Assembly (NCBI GenBank): GCA_026018925.1 | Contig: JAKSZU010000006.1 | Coordinates: 195,659,449-195,723,448 of the forward strand | Length of the DNA stretch: 64,000 nucleotides | Direction of reading: 5' to 3' | Source: Tupaia tana | Lineage: Eukaryota > Chordata > Mammalia > Scandentia > Tupaiidae | Shown: one piece after another, positions 44,830 through 55,984 of the stretch | Layout of the letters: each line of letters starts with the position of its first letter | Numbering within the stretch: the stretch's first letter is position 1 | Notes under the pieces: generated by a model | Databases searched by the model: none | Told to the model about the DNA's origin: nothing | What the model saw: only the letters and a program-made list of their open reading frames with translations | Made by a program: the position numbers and the translations under genes

Positions 44830-45560
44830 ATAGATTTTTTTAAACTTTAATTCAAAGGAACTATGTTAAATGTTGGTATTTTATTTTATTTTATATTGTT
44901 TCATAGAAAAATTATGTCTTACAGTTTTTCTGCCAGATGTAAATATGAAACCTCTCTTACACAATAGGTACCATTCATCATGAACCAATGAGTTGTAAAA
45001 GGATAAAATTATTGGTGAATAAAGGAACATTTTTCTGTTAAATTCTTTCTGTTTTAATCCTTGCTATTTTTTTATATTTTTTCTTCCTTCTCATTCAAGT
45101 GTGGTTATCCTAGTTGAAATTATGATGTTTATTTACATAATAACAAGGATAGACATGATCATGAATGAATAAGAGAATAATAGCTGTCTAACTCCTCTGA
45201 ATGGTTGCAAGCTCTAATAAATGGTCTCCCTTCTTCCGCTGTGTACTTTGAAGTAGAAAGAAATGAATCACCAGGATGATGGTTGCCTGAAAACATACTT
45301 AGCAAACTTGGCAAAAGAAAGAACACATTATTACAAATGCCAAACTAGAACATCATAGAAACTAAATGTCTCTTATTTAAGAATATAGAGTTTTTTAAAA
45401 TTATTTAGATTATACTTTAATACACAGGAAGTTGAGATTAGAGTAAAAGAATGATCCTTCCTTAAATAAAATAGCTTTTAAGGTAAGCTTATGCTACTAA
45501 AACAGAACTTTTAACTATTTTACCTTATTAAAATTAATGATAGTCATTTTGTATGATCTC
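44830..45560. other. DCN intron, no recognisable feature
   Basis: AT-rich, no repeat recognised. Confidence 0.45.
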
Positions 45561-45569
45561 TTTTGAAGA

Positions 45570-45760
45570 ATTATTTATTTAACTTTATTTATTATCATTT
45601 TTATTTAATTTGCTATAGGGCATGTGTGCTCACCAAAGAGAGACAGAGAGAGAGATGGGGGGAGGGGAGTGAGAAAGCAAGCCACGAGGTCCAAGACTCA
45701 AACTGTGGTCAACTATGTGGGAGTCCAGTTCTTAACCACAACACCACCTGTTGGGCCCCT
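45570..45760 (-). mobile_element. tRNA-derived SINE, antisense, mosaic of short and long type
   Basis: The tail side has the short-type 'ttatttatttaactttattt' and then the long-type 'tttgctatagggcatgtgtg'. The body is short, with head end 'cacctgttgggcccc'. Confidence 0.8.
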
Positions 45761-45829
45761 ATGATCTCCTCTTTAAATTTACTTCAATTCTAAATCATTA
45801 TTAGGAAAACCTTATTGGTTTCACGATCA

Positions 45830-46545
45830 GCTCACTCTCAATAAAACCTTTAGATGACACATTTTTCACTCTAGTCTTGATTCCATATCTTAGCAATTAT
45901 GATAATCCTGTAATAAACATGTATACACACATATTTTTTTTTTGACTAAGTATTTTCTTATCCTTCAGGTAAATATCCACAAGTGGAATTACAGGGTAAT
46001 ATGGTATTTCCATTTGTAGGTTTTTGAGGAAACTCCTGGCTGTTCTCTACAATGGATGTACTAATTTACATTCCCTCCAACAGTATAGGAGCATTCTCTT
46101 TCACTCAGCCATAAAAACAAAACAAAAAACAAACAAACAAACAATAAGACCCTGACATTTGATACAAAGTGAATCAAAGTGAATGAATATGGAAGATTTA
46201 ATGCTGAGTGTAGCAAGCCAGACTATGAAAGAGAGACATTGTATGTCCCTACTCAATATGTACCAAATATCTATACTCTATGGCAGAAACTGACAGATGG
46301 GAAGGTACAATAGCAGGGAGCTCAACTGTAGGTAGTTGAGACAGTATACGAGAAATTGGGTAACAGGGTGGGAAGGAGGATATCAGGGGGAAAAAAAAAC
46401 CATTTAACTCAAAGGTGAATGAAAAGTTGATGATAATGTATATGGTAATATCTCTGATTTGATTTATATACACTTCATTCATGCTGGGAAAAACATCTCA
46501 TACACTGTAAAGATGTACAGTAATTCAATGTAAATTTAAAAGTTG
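45830..46545 (+). mobile_element. L1 3' end with 5' inversion (twin-priming product)
   Basis: 45850-46106 reads as antisense L1 ('cttcaggtaaatatccacaag', 'ctacaatggatgtactaatt'). From about 46107 the text is sense L1 ('tcactcagccataaaaac', 'gtagcaagccagactatg', 'tactcaatatgtaccaaat'). It runs to the 3' end 'cattcaatg'-type block at 46515 and a GAAA-rich tail. The two parts are neighbouring L1 segments in opposite orientation. The same segments lie co-linear at 25260-25690. Confidence 0.85.
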
Positions 46546-46546
46546 T

Positions 46547-46601
<55 letters not shown>

Positions 46602-46630
46602 GGAGAAAAAGGAAGAAAGAAAGAAAGACC
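46546..46630. repeat. (GAAA)n microsatellite
   Basis: About 14 GAAA units plus GGAG/GGAA variants, grown from the L1 tail. Confidence 0.93.
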
Positions 46631-46729
46631 CTTAAGATGAAAGCAGAGAGCCACTAAGCAGGGGCTGGGGCCTAGCATTCTATCAGGGAAACAGACTCCA
46701 TTGGTCCAAGGGGACCTACAGCTCAAGCC

Positions 46730-47050
46730 TTACACTTCCTTCCCTGTTTCTGAGCCTGTATCTTTCACTCTATCCAGTTTGTGATTTATCTGCTGCTTAT
46801 TTTCTTATGCCTTTGCTTTCTTCTTGCACAGAAAGCCTTCTTTTTTTCTCTTTCTGCCTTTCAAAATTCTGCTAATCCTCTGAAATTCTGCTGTCCCATA
46901 TTGTTTCAGGGCAGTAACTGGTAATCAGATACATGATGATGCCTGATTTTTTTCCTTCCTCTGCACTCTGAATACTCACTACTTATATCATATTATGCTT
47001 ATATTATAGAACACATCAGTAATTGACAATCACATTTTATGTGTCACTAT
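46730..47050 (+). mobile_element. L2-like LINE remnant
   Basis: 'cttcttgcacagaaagcctt' and 'caaaattctgctaatcctct' order resembles the L2 3' region. Diverged. Confidence 0.4.
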
Positions 47051-47184
47051 TATTATTATTATTTTAACCCATCCCATGTAGGACCCTAAAATCTTAAGAA
47101 AAATATCTTTGCTTCCTTTAAAATTCTAGTATCATTTCCTAATGGATAAATGTTTATTCTGTTTCCCATCTTGGCTATCAGGAA

Positions 47185-47384
47185 GTTTATAATAGGAACA
47201 GCCACAGTTGTGCATGCCAGAAGCTACTGTTGGTAGGCAGAGGCCACGGGGCAATCCAGGTTCAAATCCCAGCCCACTCTAAAAGCTGAGGTACGGTGGT
47301 GCACACCTGTAATCCCAGCTTCACGGGATGCTGAGGCAGGAAAATCGTGATATAGCAAGACACTGTCACACACACGACACATAA

Positions 47385-47421
<37 letters not shown>

Positions 47422-47455
47422 TCACGCACACACATGTACACATAAATACACACAC
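47185..47455 (+). mobile_element. dimeric 7SL-derived SINE with CA-rich tail
   Basis: The second unit reads 'ggtggtgcacacctgtaatc', 'ccagcttcacgggatgctga', 'ggcaggaaaatcg', then jumps to 'tagcaagacactgtcac'. This is the 7SL 5' end joined to the 7SL 3' end, as in B1/Alu monomers. The first unit is a more decayed version ('gtgcatgccagaagctact', 'ggtaggcagaggc'). An ACAC-rich tail follows. Confidence 0.75.
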
Positions 47456-47641
47456 AAACATAGAAAGTTCATAACTAAATCTTAAGTATTAACTGTATAT
47501 TGTATTACGGCCAGCTTGTGCTGGTTTATATTATATTATTTCCCCTGTACTCATATTTATTATTCAAATATGTAGCACCCAGATGGTTTATTTTATATGT
47601 ATTTAATTGCTTATTCTTAATATGTAATGACTAGAAGAAAC

Positions 47642-47855
47642 AAATGGGTGTGGGGTCAGATAGTGGAGTAGCAGTAATGCCACTGGACCCACACAGAAAG
47701 GTACCATATTTGTACCCCAAAGCCTCCCTGAATGCATCAGGCACACATGCCCACCCATGAGCCAGACTGGCTGAGACTGAGGGTAGACTGCAGATTGAGG
47801 ACTCCATTGGGAATACATGTCTTTCTCTCTCTGAAGAAATATTTAATTTTTTAAA
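47642..47855 (+). mobile_element. second tRNA-like SINE family
   Basis: 'ggggtcagatagtggagtag', 'cactggacccacacagaaag', 'gagccagactggctgagact' and 'gaggactccattgggaatac'. The same order as 55286-55500 but a body unlike the main SINE. Confidence 0.65.
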
Positions 47856-48221
47856 TGATGTAAAATTAGAGATGATATGTTTTTAAGAATATATTTCTAT
47901 GATACCCATTATAAGAAGCTGTTAACTCTTATGACCACAGGTAGGTAACACATTACTGAGCAATCCTTTCCATTTTCTGAACATTCTAACAGTTTCAATT
48001 ACATTTTTAATGTCAAACAAAAATTTTCTTCCTGAAATCTCCACTCACAAGGTCAATTCTGTCATCGTTTTACTCAATGCAAGTAAATATAATATGATGG
48101 GCTTCAAATATGTCACTAGTGATTCTTTTACATTCAGTTGTGACATCTACATCTTCATCATTTGTGCCCACAAGACATGATTTCCAAATTTTTTCTTCCC
48201 GTTTTTATCCTCTGTATGCTT

Positions 48222-48478
48222 TTTTTTTTTTTTTAAGTTTTTTGCCATAGGTTGTATGTGCTTGCAAGAGACAGAGACAGTGAGAGAGAAACTGAGAAAT
48301 CACCCTGCAGGGGGCATGAAACATGCACGATCCCTTCTCTTCCATTCTCTTCTTTGGATTTTGGGTGCACATATGCACATGCACCGCGTACGAATTTCAA
48401 GCAGCTACCTCCGGTACTCAAACTGTCGTTGGCCATGTGAGATTACAGTTCCAAAACCACTATGCCATTTTCTGGTCC
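48222..48478 (-). mobile_element. tRNA-derived SINE, older, antisense
   Basis: T run, 'ttttgccataggttgtatgt', purine tract, head end 'cattttctggtccc'. Confidence 0.85.
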
Positions 48479-48581
48479 CTCTCTGTATACTTTTTAATGC
48501 CATTCTTAAAATGTCCTGCGGAGGGCCAGACTCAGTGCTTCAAGAGTGGCCTACCAGAATGGACTTCAAACAGAGATTTTC

Positions 48582-48850
48582 TTTTCTTTTTTTTTTTTTT
48601 TTTTTTTTGAGAGGTTTTTGCTATAGGGTGCATGTGCTTGCCAGAAAGACAGAAAGAGACAGAGAGACAGAAAGCAAGAAATCAACCCCTGGGGGGGATG
48701 ACCATGTTGCAATCCCTTCTTCACTCTCGGGATCTTGGGCACGCACGCAAACGCGCCTCATATGAGTTTAAGCCACCTGGTCTGGGACTCGAACTGAAGT
48801 TAACTACATGGGAGTCCAGCGACATAGCCATTAGGCCAACTGCTGGTCCC
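48582..48850 (-). mobile_element. tRNA-derived SINE, long type (young), antisense
   Basis: T run, 'gaggtttttgctatagggtg', head end 'aactgctggtcccc'. Duplication ACAGAGATTTTC, at about 48570-48581 and 48854-48865. Confidence 0.94.
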
Positions 48851-49029
48851 CAGACAGAGATTTTCATAGTATATCTTTTGGGCTTTAAAATCTGACTTAT
48901 TTATTCTAAAAAATGTATTGATATTTTGATGAAAAAACACAACATACTCATTCCATAGATAGAGAGCTACACTACATAAGTTTTATAACAACTGTAGTTT
49001 TATAACTATTTGAACAGTTAATGCATTAC

Positions 49030-49410
49030 TCTTGCAGAGGCTGCCTGAACAAAGCTTAACCCTCTTTCAGTGGATTGGCCATTTTCCTTTTACAACATAA
49101 CCTTTTCCAACTACAGTTATATTTATTCTTTGCTCTTTTGGGCTTTCTGTGTGTCCTGAGAAGCTGACTTCTGGGGATTGCATCAATTAAATGCCCTCGC
49201 CATCTGGCCTCCAGGTAGGTTCAGCCAAAGGAGACAACACTGCAGGAAATGAGAAGATGGCACTATCGCTCTTGCTCTTCTGTGGCTCTTGGACCCCCTA
49301 CATTCTTCAAACCTTGTGGGCTTGGGTGCTTCCCAATGCCTTGATGGTGCTCATATCTATCTGTAAATAGTTCCTTCAGCAAAGTCTCTTCCATTAAAGC
49401 CTTTTAAGAG
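49030..49410 (+). mobile_element. ancient interspersed repeat, unassigned
   Basis: 'gcatcaattaaatgccctcg', 'tgtaaatagttccttcagc' and 'cttccattaaagcctttta' are text I associate with an old mammalian repeat, but I cannot name the family. Confidence 0.4.
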
Positions 49411-49418
49411 TGCCTTGT

Positions 49419-49705
49419 CTTGGAATCAGCAGATGGTGTAATGGTTATGTCACTGGACTTCCACGTAGTCAATCACAGTTTGAGTCCCAGACCCAGTGGC
49501 CTGAAACTCATGCTGGGCGCGCGCGCACGCGTGTGTGTGTGTGTGTGTGTGTGCCCAAAATCCTGAGAGAAGAATGAAGGAGAAGGGATTATGGTGTGGC
49601 CATCTCCTCTGGGGAGAGGGTGATTTCTCACTTTCTGTCTCTCTATCTCTCTTTGTCTTATTGGTGAGTGCACAAGTCCCATAGCAAAAATTTCTCTTAA
49701 AAAAA
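49419..49705 (+). mobile_element. tRNA-derived SINE with internal (GT)n expansion
   Basis: Head 'ggaatcagcagatggtgtaa'. The body GTGCGTGCGTGCCC motif is replaced by GCGCGCGCACGCGTGTGTGT and more GT up to 49552. End 'agtcccatagcaaaaat'. AAGAGTGCC flanks both sides. Confidence 0.93.
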
Positions 49706-49892
49706 AAAAGAGTGCCATCTCTTTTCAGATGGACCAGCAGAGTGGACATATGACAAGGTAGAGGTTAGTGAAAATCAAAATAAAAATGCAGATAAGGATG
49801 AAGCACACCTAAGTGTAAACAGAAAACAAGAACTACGAGTACATGTACACATACACACACATTCATATATATACACACTCGCACATGTAAAT
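49706..49892. other. DCN intron with a loose CA-rich tract
   Basis: Imperfect ACAC and ATAT tract at about 49845-49890; nothing else recognised. Confidence 0.5.
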
Positions 49893-50016
49893 ACATGAGG
49901 GAACTTCACAAAGTTTGTGGAAAGAAGAGGTTAAAGTATGAGTTTATTTTGGTACAAAAATACTTTGAAATCCACACATACTCTTTCATAATACACAAAC
50001 TTTTGAAGACCCCTTG
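49893..50016 (+). mobile_element. short terminal-inverted-repeat element (MITE-like)
   Basis: The left end 'ggaacttcacaaagtttgtg' and the complement of the right end (GGGGTCTTCAAAAGTTTGTG) are imperfect inverted repeats around 'gagtttattttggtacaaaa'. The core recurs antisense at 60366-60450, so it is a dispersed family of about 120 bp. Confidence 0.65.
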
Positions 50017-50019
50017 CAT

Positions 50020-50512
50020 ATGTGTGTATCTATGAATGAAGATAGAATTACATTTACTAAATAAAATATGGATAATTATCCATTTTTCTCTTGATGCAAG
50101 TTGACACTTTTGAAGATCATTCACACTTTTAGTTGTTTAAATGAAAGAAGGCAAAGAAAAACAAAAAAAGTCGTATCATGATCAATCTATTTTATATTTG
50201 GTTCCACTATTAAAGTACAGTGTTGAGAAGATAAATATTTTATTCATGAAAACATAAAAAGATATTAAGAAGTAAAACTTTTTCTAAAGTAAATATTAAA
50301 GATGTATAGTGTGTATAAAGAAAATTGAACAATTTTCTAGTGGTTAAAGAAAATTATATTTTGTTTCCCCACAACTGCCAAAAACAGAGTTTAATAAATA
50401 CTTGTGCATTGATTTATTACCATGTAGTACTTTTGACCTTCTATAATATTTGTTTTGAAAAATAGTCTAAGTTATATCTTATTATAATTAAAAAACAGAA
50501 AGTTGTTCTTAC
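50020..50512. other. DCN intron next to exon 3, no recognisable feature
   Basis: AT-rich; no repeat recognised. Confidence 0.45.
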
Positions 50513-50625
50513 GTGAAGGTTTTTCAGGTTCTTAAAGTCCCCATCTTTGATTTCTGTTATTTTGTTGTTTTGTAGGTCCAGCAGTGTTGTGTCAGGGGGG
50601 AGATCTTTTGGCACTTTGTCCAGAC
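50513..50625 (-). CDS. DCN: decorin coding exon 3 (113 bp), most upstream exon in the window
   Basis: Encodes the end of the N-terminal cap and the first leucine-rich repeat: [18 protein letters not shown], then [20 protein letters not shown]. Acceptor TATGCTAG, donor CTTCAC|GTAAGA. It begins inside a Gly codon whose first base is in the missing upstream exon. The sequence appears identical to human decorin as I recall it. The upstream ATG of the open frame (at 50632) is intronic and is not a start. Confidence 0.97.
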
Positions 50626-51085
50626 CTAGCATAAGAGTAAAATAAGTATGAAATGTGCAGTTACAAAAAAAGGGATATTTAAATACAGAATCATAAAGGA
50701 TGCATTATAAAGAAATTCATGTTGTAATGATAGTTTTAACATATTTTTCTTCTAAGAATTACATAAATTACAGTTTAAAATGTTTGCTTTTTTACAACCA
50801 AGTTAGATATTTTCTTCTTTAGTAATACACAGAACAGAATAATTCTCCATGCAATTACTCTTTTGCGAAGGAGAAAATTTCTATTTTGTAAGGTATAGTT
50901 CGAATCGCTTGGTACACACCTTTATCTCACTATTCTTGTTTAAATGTTCAGTACAAGTGATTTGTAAATCTATGTATTTCTACATAAATATCCTGTCAAT
51001 AGAGAACAATTCTAGCCAAATCATGACCCACAAAGATCATTTGGATAAATCTAACACTGTCACAGATCTACTTTAAAAAAAAGAT
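50626..51085. other. DCN intron, no recognisable feature
   Basis: AT-rich; no repeat recognised. Confidence 0.45.
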
Positions 51086-51089
51086 CTTA

Positions 51090-51124
51090 TTTCATTTTAT
51101 TTATCTATTCATTTATTCTAATTT

Positions 51125-51177
<53 letters not shown>

Positions 51178-51270
51178 GAAAGCAAGCAACCATGTCTGGG
51201 ACTTGAACCATGGTCGGCCATGTGGGAGTGTCTAGTACCTTAACCACTGTGCCACCTACTGATCCCTAGA
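51090..51270 (-). mobile_element. tRNA-derived SINE, short type, antisense, with (AG)n
   Basis: 'ctaatttgaccagagagag', a pure AG run to about 51173, 'gggacttgaaccatggtcgg', head end 'ctactgatccc'. Confidence 0.9.
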
Positions 51271-51389
51271 TCTACTCTTAAATTTAAAATGATAGGAACA
51301 TGTAATCAAGCTGTTATGTCAACAACTTGAAAATTTATCTGAACTTCTGGAAGAAGAATTTCAGCTTTAAGGAATACCAAAATAATGTC

Positions 51390-51390
<1 letters not shown>

Positions 51391-51435
<45 letters not shown>

Positions 51436-51670
51436 AGAGGTTTTTGCTATAGAGTGCTTGTGCTCACCAGAAAGAAGAGAGACAGAAAGATAGAAATCAC
51501 CCCTGGGGGGATGGCCACACCGCAGTCCCTTCTCCTCCATTCTTCTCAAAGGATCCTGGGCACGCATGCACATGCGCCTCGGATGAGTGTAAGCCACTGG
51601 GTCCAGGACTCAAACTGTGATTGACTACATGGGAGTCAAGGAACATAGCATTATGCCATCAGCTGGTCCC
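51391..51670 (-). mobile_element. tRNA-derived SINE, long type, antisense, 44-base T run
   Basis: Uninterrupted T run at 51391-51434, 'gagaggtttttgctatagag', body, head end 'catcagctggtccc'. Confidence 0.94.
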
Positions 51671-53329
51671 ATAGCACTTTTATTTGATACTTTACTTCCA
51701 ATAGATGTATTGCTAATTAGAATAAAATTAGACCAATTTGGTATTGTAATTTCCCTAAAATTAATTTTATAAAGCATTACTTTTGGACTTTAGATTTAGG
51801 TCTAAGTAACTGAGTTTTGTTCTCAGTTTATAAATGTGAGCAGATTGAATAAATGATATTAAAAAATTCTTATTGTCATTCACCTAGATATGTAAGGATA
51901 GCTCAGTTTTACTAAAAAGATATGTCATTTTGAATAAATCATTTAAGTAGGAATAGAGAATAATATTACATGATGTCTTTTGTATTAATATTTCTCTTTT
52001 CCATTGGCTTGTTCCATATTGATGTACAATGTTAAGTACATCTTTGGTATTTTGTTAACTCAAATTTGATAATTTTGTTTTTTAAGATTGCATAAATATA
52101 GATAAGAAATGCTTCAACCTTTTGTAGAAGGAACATCTCCATCATATCTGAAACTTGAAATGCTAAAGATCATTATTTCATTCAATCAACAAAGTTTTGT
52201 CTAGTGCCTTCTAGACATCATCAATTTATTAGCTCCCAGAGATGCAACAAGTGAAAGAAATTCCCCACATTCTTATGGACCATACAATGCAATCTCACTT
52301 TTCAATTAAAAATAAAATTACAACAAGGTATAATCACTGTTATTTTGGGGAGATACCTTTCCCACTTTGAGTTCCATAAACATACTTGTAAACCATCATG
52401 GTGGCCATATTTCATCGATCTTCATTCCATATATGAAAATTACCACACAAAAAAATCTGGAATCACCTACTTTTTAGTTCTTTGCAAATGATTTTTTGTT
52501 CACAGTATCACTGCTTTGGTGACAGTTGGGGAAAAAAGTCTTTTTTTCTAATTTATTGACCAGCTACCTTTATAAATTTGGATATCAAAATGTAGATGAT
52601 TCTGAACTTGCATAAATATGTTACAAAAATGTAATACCACAGAAACAGTTACCATAGAAATAGGAAGAATGAAGTGTTTTCAGTGATGAACAGTAAAACA
52701 CTCAAACAGCTACCTCGTAGGAGGATATTTAGCAGAACTAGGCAGTCATAATTGCTGCCATTTTCAGAAATGTCAATTTGCTAATTTCCATGCAATTAGA
52801 AGTGGTAGATTTCTGCCAAATCTTTGCTAATTAGAGCTTTTCAATGAGGAAAATACACATTTCCTTTTATTTGGGACACAGTTACTGTCTACATTTCATT
52901 ATTACTCTTTAGGCTTCTTTGTTAAAGTCTAAATTTCACTTATGCTTTACTTTATACTTTGGTGAACTTAAATTCTAATAATGCTTTCAGCATTTGGTCA
53001 ATGCCAATCTGTAGATAAAATTTTAGATGTGGAAGGAAACGATGATGTGTCTGTATGGCTGACATTTTTGGTTATGTTGTCATCTTAGAATTTAATAACA
53101 ACAGGAACTGCTTGTAGTGAATTATATATTTTTTATTTCTAAAGCTCTAGCATTTAAAAATATCTTCTTCTGGCTTATAATTATTGCAATTTAGTTCTTA
53201 GAGAACCACTTACTATTTATGATTTAAAAAACATAATCCTCTAACCTGCTCTGAAGTACTAGTAAACTCACATCTACTGGAAGATTTCACATATTTGTGT
53301 GTCACTATTAATGCCATATGTAGTTTTAG
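51671..53329. other. DCN intron, no clear repeat over 1.6 kb
   Basis: AT-rich. 52190-52290 may be a decayed L2 or MIR end ('gtctagtgccttctagac'). No exon of DCN found. Confidence 0.5.
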
Positions 53330-53590
53330 ATTTTTATTTTATTTTTTATTTTTTAGAGAAAGATATTTTGCTACAGGGCATGTGTGCTCATCAGAGAGTC
53401 AAAGAGACAGTGAAACATTAAACAAGAAAACACTCCCCAGCAGGGATGGCCATGCTGCAGTCCCTTCTCCTCCAGTCTCCTCTCAGGATCTTGTCTGGCT
53501 TGGGTTTTAAGCCACAGGGTCGAAGACTCCAATTGTAGTCAATTACATGGGAATCCAGCAATGTACCAATTGTGCTATCTGCTGGTCCCT
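53330..53590 (-). mobile_element. tRNA-derived SINE, long type, antisense
   Basis: 'agatattttgctacagggca', body with a deletion in the GTGC motif region, head end 'tctgctggtccc'. Confidence 0.88.
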
Positions 53591-53897
53591 ATATTTTATT
53601 TTATAATAAAAATATTTTATCTTTTTGTTCTCATGATATCATGAGAGATAGATAAAGATAGATATCCCAGTGAGACAGATAAAGAAGTATAATTTTATTT
53701 TTACCTATAATTTTTAGAGAAGGTTTAATGACATGAACAAGCTAATCTATCTGAGAGTAACAAAATGTGGGCCATAAGGCAATTCTCCTGGCTTCCATTA
53801 TGACGTTTTTTTTGCTGGGTCTATCTATGTTCCTGAAAAGAATTGTTCTGACATCAGACATCATATGCCGAATATTTAAGAGTTAGGAATGATGCTA

Positions 53898-54070
53898 GGG
53901 AGGGCAGCTTGGTGGCATAGTAGTTAAGGTACCTGCCTACTGAGCAGTTCAAAACTCAGAACTAGTGGCTTAAAAAACACGCCAGGCACATGTGTGTGCA
54001 TGCACAAAATTCTGAGAGAAGAATGGAGGAGAATGGATTGTAATGTGGCCAAACTCCCTGCAAGGTGCTT

Positions 54071-54101
<31 letters not shown>

Positions 54102-54140
54102 CTGTCTCTGGTGAGCACACATGCCCTCTAGTAAATTAAA
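53898..54140 (+). mobile_element. tRNA-derived SINE, older
   Basis: Head 'gggcagcttggtggcatagt', body 'gtgtgcatgcacaaaattct', CT tract, 'atgccctctagtaaatt'. Confidence 0.85.
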
Positions 54141-54386
54141 AAAGAACAACAACAGAAAAAAAGAAAAGATGTTGGGGTGTTGACTAGCTTGCTCAAATAC
54201 AGGAGGTGGTGTACAATGGGAACATTATCCCTGTTGTGGTTTCTTAGTCACAAGAGAAAGACCCTTAAATATCAGCTAGACTATAGTTTCCAAACGCTGG
54301 TCAGATGGACTATACTATGAGGTTTTCATCAGTCTATACCAATATGAAAAATACAAATAAGGGCAATTTGATTAATTTTAATATAA

Positions 54387-54425
<39 letters not shown>

Positions 54426-54580
54426 ACACACACACACATTCCTGAGGCAAGTTTCTGCTTCTATTTCTTTTTCTACTTTTAAATATACCATCTTTAATAA
54501 ATTATTGTAGATAGAAAATATTGTTGATCGCAAATTATATTTTGTTAGGTTTGATTTTGGCTTTAATGAGAAATTAACCT
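54141..54580. repeat. DCN intron with (CA)n at 54391-54440
   Basis: Long CA run with one TA interruption. The rest of the stretch has no recognised feature. Confidence 0.7.
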
Positions 54581-54587
54581 ATTCTTG

Positions 54588-54679
54588 GGATCAGCCTATT
54601 GCATGGTGATTAGGGTGGCTGAATTCCACATGGCTGACTGTGCAGTTCAAGTCCTTGACTCAGTGGCTTGAAAAACAAA

Positions 54680-54718
<39 letters not shown>

Positions 54719-54845
54719 TGTGCCCAAAATCCCCAAAGGAAGATTGAGAAGGAAGGAGTTCAATGTGGCCATTCTCCCTAACAGATGCTTTCTCACTTTT
54801 CCTTTTTTTCCCTCCAGTGAGTGTATGTTCCTATAGCAAATTAAA
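54588..54845 (+). mobile_element. tRNA-derived SINE with internal (GT)n expansion
   Basis: Head 'gggatcagcctattgcatgg', then a (GT)n run at 54680-54721 exactly where the GTGTGCATGCCC body motif should be. End 'gttcctatagcaaatt'. Confidence 0.88.
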
Positions 54846-54889
54846 AGAAAGAAAGAAATTAACTTGTTCAACATTCAGAAACATTTTAC

Positions 54890-55070
54890 TGGCCCAATCA
54901 CAATAGCACGCATTGGACACTGCTGCCCAGGAGGCTGAGGCTATACGGAGGGCTCATCCTGAAAAACCAAGCATAGTGGCACTTGTCCCTACTATCCAAG
55001 AGGCTGAGGCACAGAATTGTAAAATGAGATACCCCATTGAAACACACATGCACACACACACTCAATAAAG
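54890..55070 (+). mobile_element. dimeric 7SL-derived SINE with CA-rich tail
   Basis: Two 7SL-like units. The first contains 'ctgcccaggaggctgaggc'. The second contains 'gcatagtggcacttgtccct', 'atccaagaggctgaggcac' and 'atgagataccccattgaaac'. The tail is ACACAC-rich. Same layout as 47185-47455. Confidence 0.7.
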
Positions 55071-55099
55071 TTTACTTGTGCCAGAAGTCAGGGAAGTTC

Positions 55100-55215
55100 T
55101 AAGTTAGTCCAGCCTTCTCTTTTCATAAGTAAAGAAACAAATCTAGAGAAGCTAAATAACTTATCCAAGACACATCAAGCCTGAAGTAGATCAATAACCA
55201 ATATGGTTTGTGTCC
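55100..55215 (-). mobile_element. MIR remnant, antisense
   Basis: 'aagtaaagaaacaaatctag' and 'aataacttatccaagacac' resemble the MIR complement. Confidence 0.55.
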
Positions 55216-55285
55216 TCACTCAAGAACTACGTGGTATTCTATTTATGCATGTGACCACTTGCATATTTTTTTAAAAATGCGAATC

Positions 55286-55500
55286 TGGGGCCAGCTGGTG
55301 GTGCAGCAGTAATGCGGACTCTGCAATGCTGGACCCACATGGGAAGAGTTTGCATCCTGAGGTCTTCCTGTACATGCTGGCATACACGCTCCTGGATCCA
55401 GGCTAACTAGATGACAGTATGAAGACTCTTTTGGCTCACTCTCTCTTCATCTCTGGTTGTCTCTCTCATGGAAGGATTAAATAAATAAGCTAAAAAAAAA
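55286..55500 (+). mobile_element. second tRNA-like SINE family
   Basis: Head 'ggggccagctggtggtgcag', 'gctggacccacatgggaag', 'catgctggcatacacgctcc', 'gacagtatgaagactctttt' and 'ggattaaataaataagc' tail. Confidence 0.7.
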
Positions 55501-55504
55501 AAGT

Positions 55505-55980
55505 GATAATCTATACCTACCCTTGAACATAGTATGCTCACTCATTCCTAACTCCACCACTTATTCCCTTCTACTTTCAGTCTAATAAACCTCAAAAACT
55601 TTTCCATTATGCCTCCTCCTTTATAATACTCATCCTGACCATCATCCCAGATAATAGTGATCTCACATCACCCAACTCCTTATAGACTATAGACTTACAA
55701 ACTTATGTTGTGTTGTTTTGCAGTTTAGTTTTCCTTCTTTCCTGTAAGTTCTGGGTAAGCAAGGATGAATGATGTTTTTCATCAGAACTTTGCTCTTTCT
55801 GCTTTGCACACGGGAAGTGACCTTTTGATTGACAAGTTTTAAAATGACAGCTTGCTTTACTGTCTAATTATAAAAAATTCATGAACGTGCCTTTGAGATC
55901 TTTTCTACTATGTTTTGTAATAACCATTTTTCCACCTTCTGCTTTCACAGGGATTCTTGTTTTTCCTTAGAAGTATTAGG
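55505..55980. other. DCN intron, possible decayed L2
   Basis: Pyrimidine-rich text such as 'cactcattcctaactccacc' suggests an old L2, but I cannot align it with confidence. Confidence 0.35.
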
Positions 55981-55984
55981 ATGT

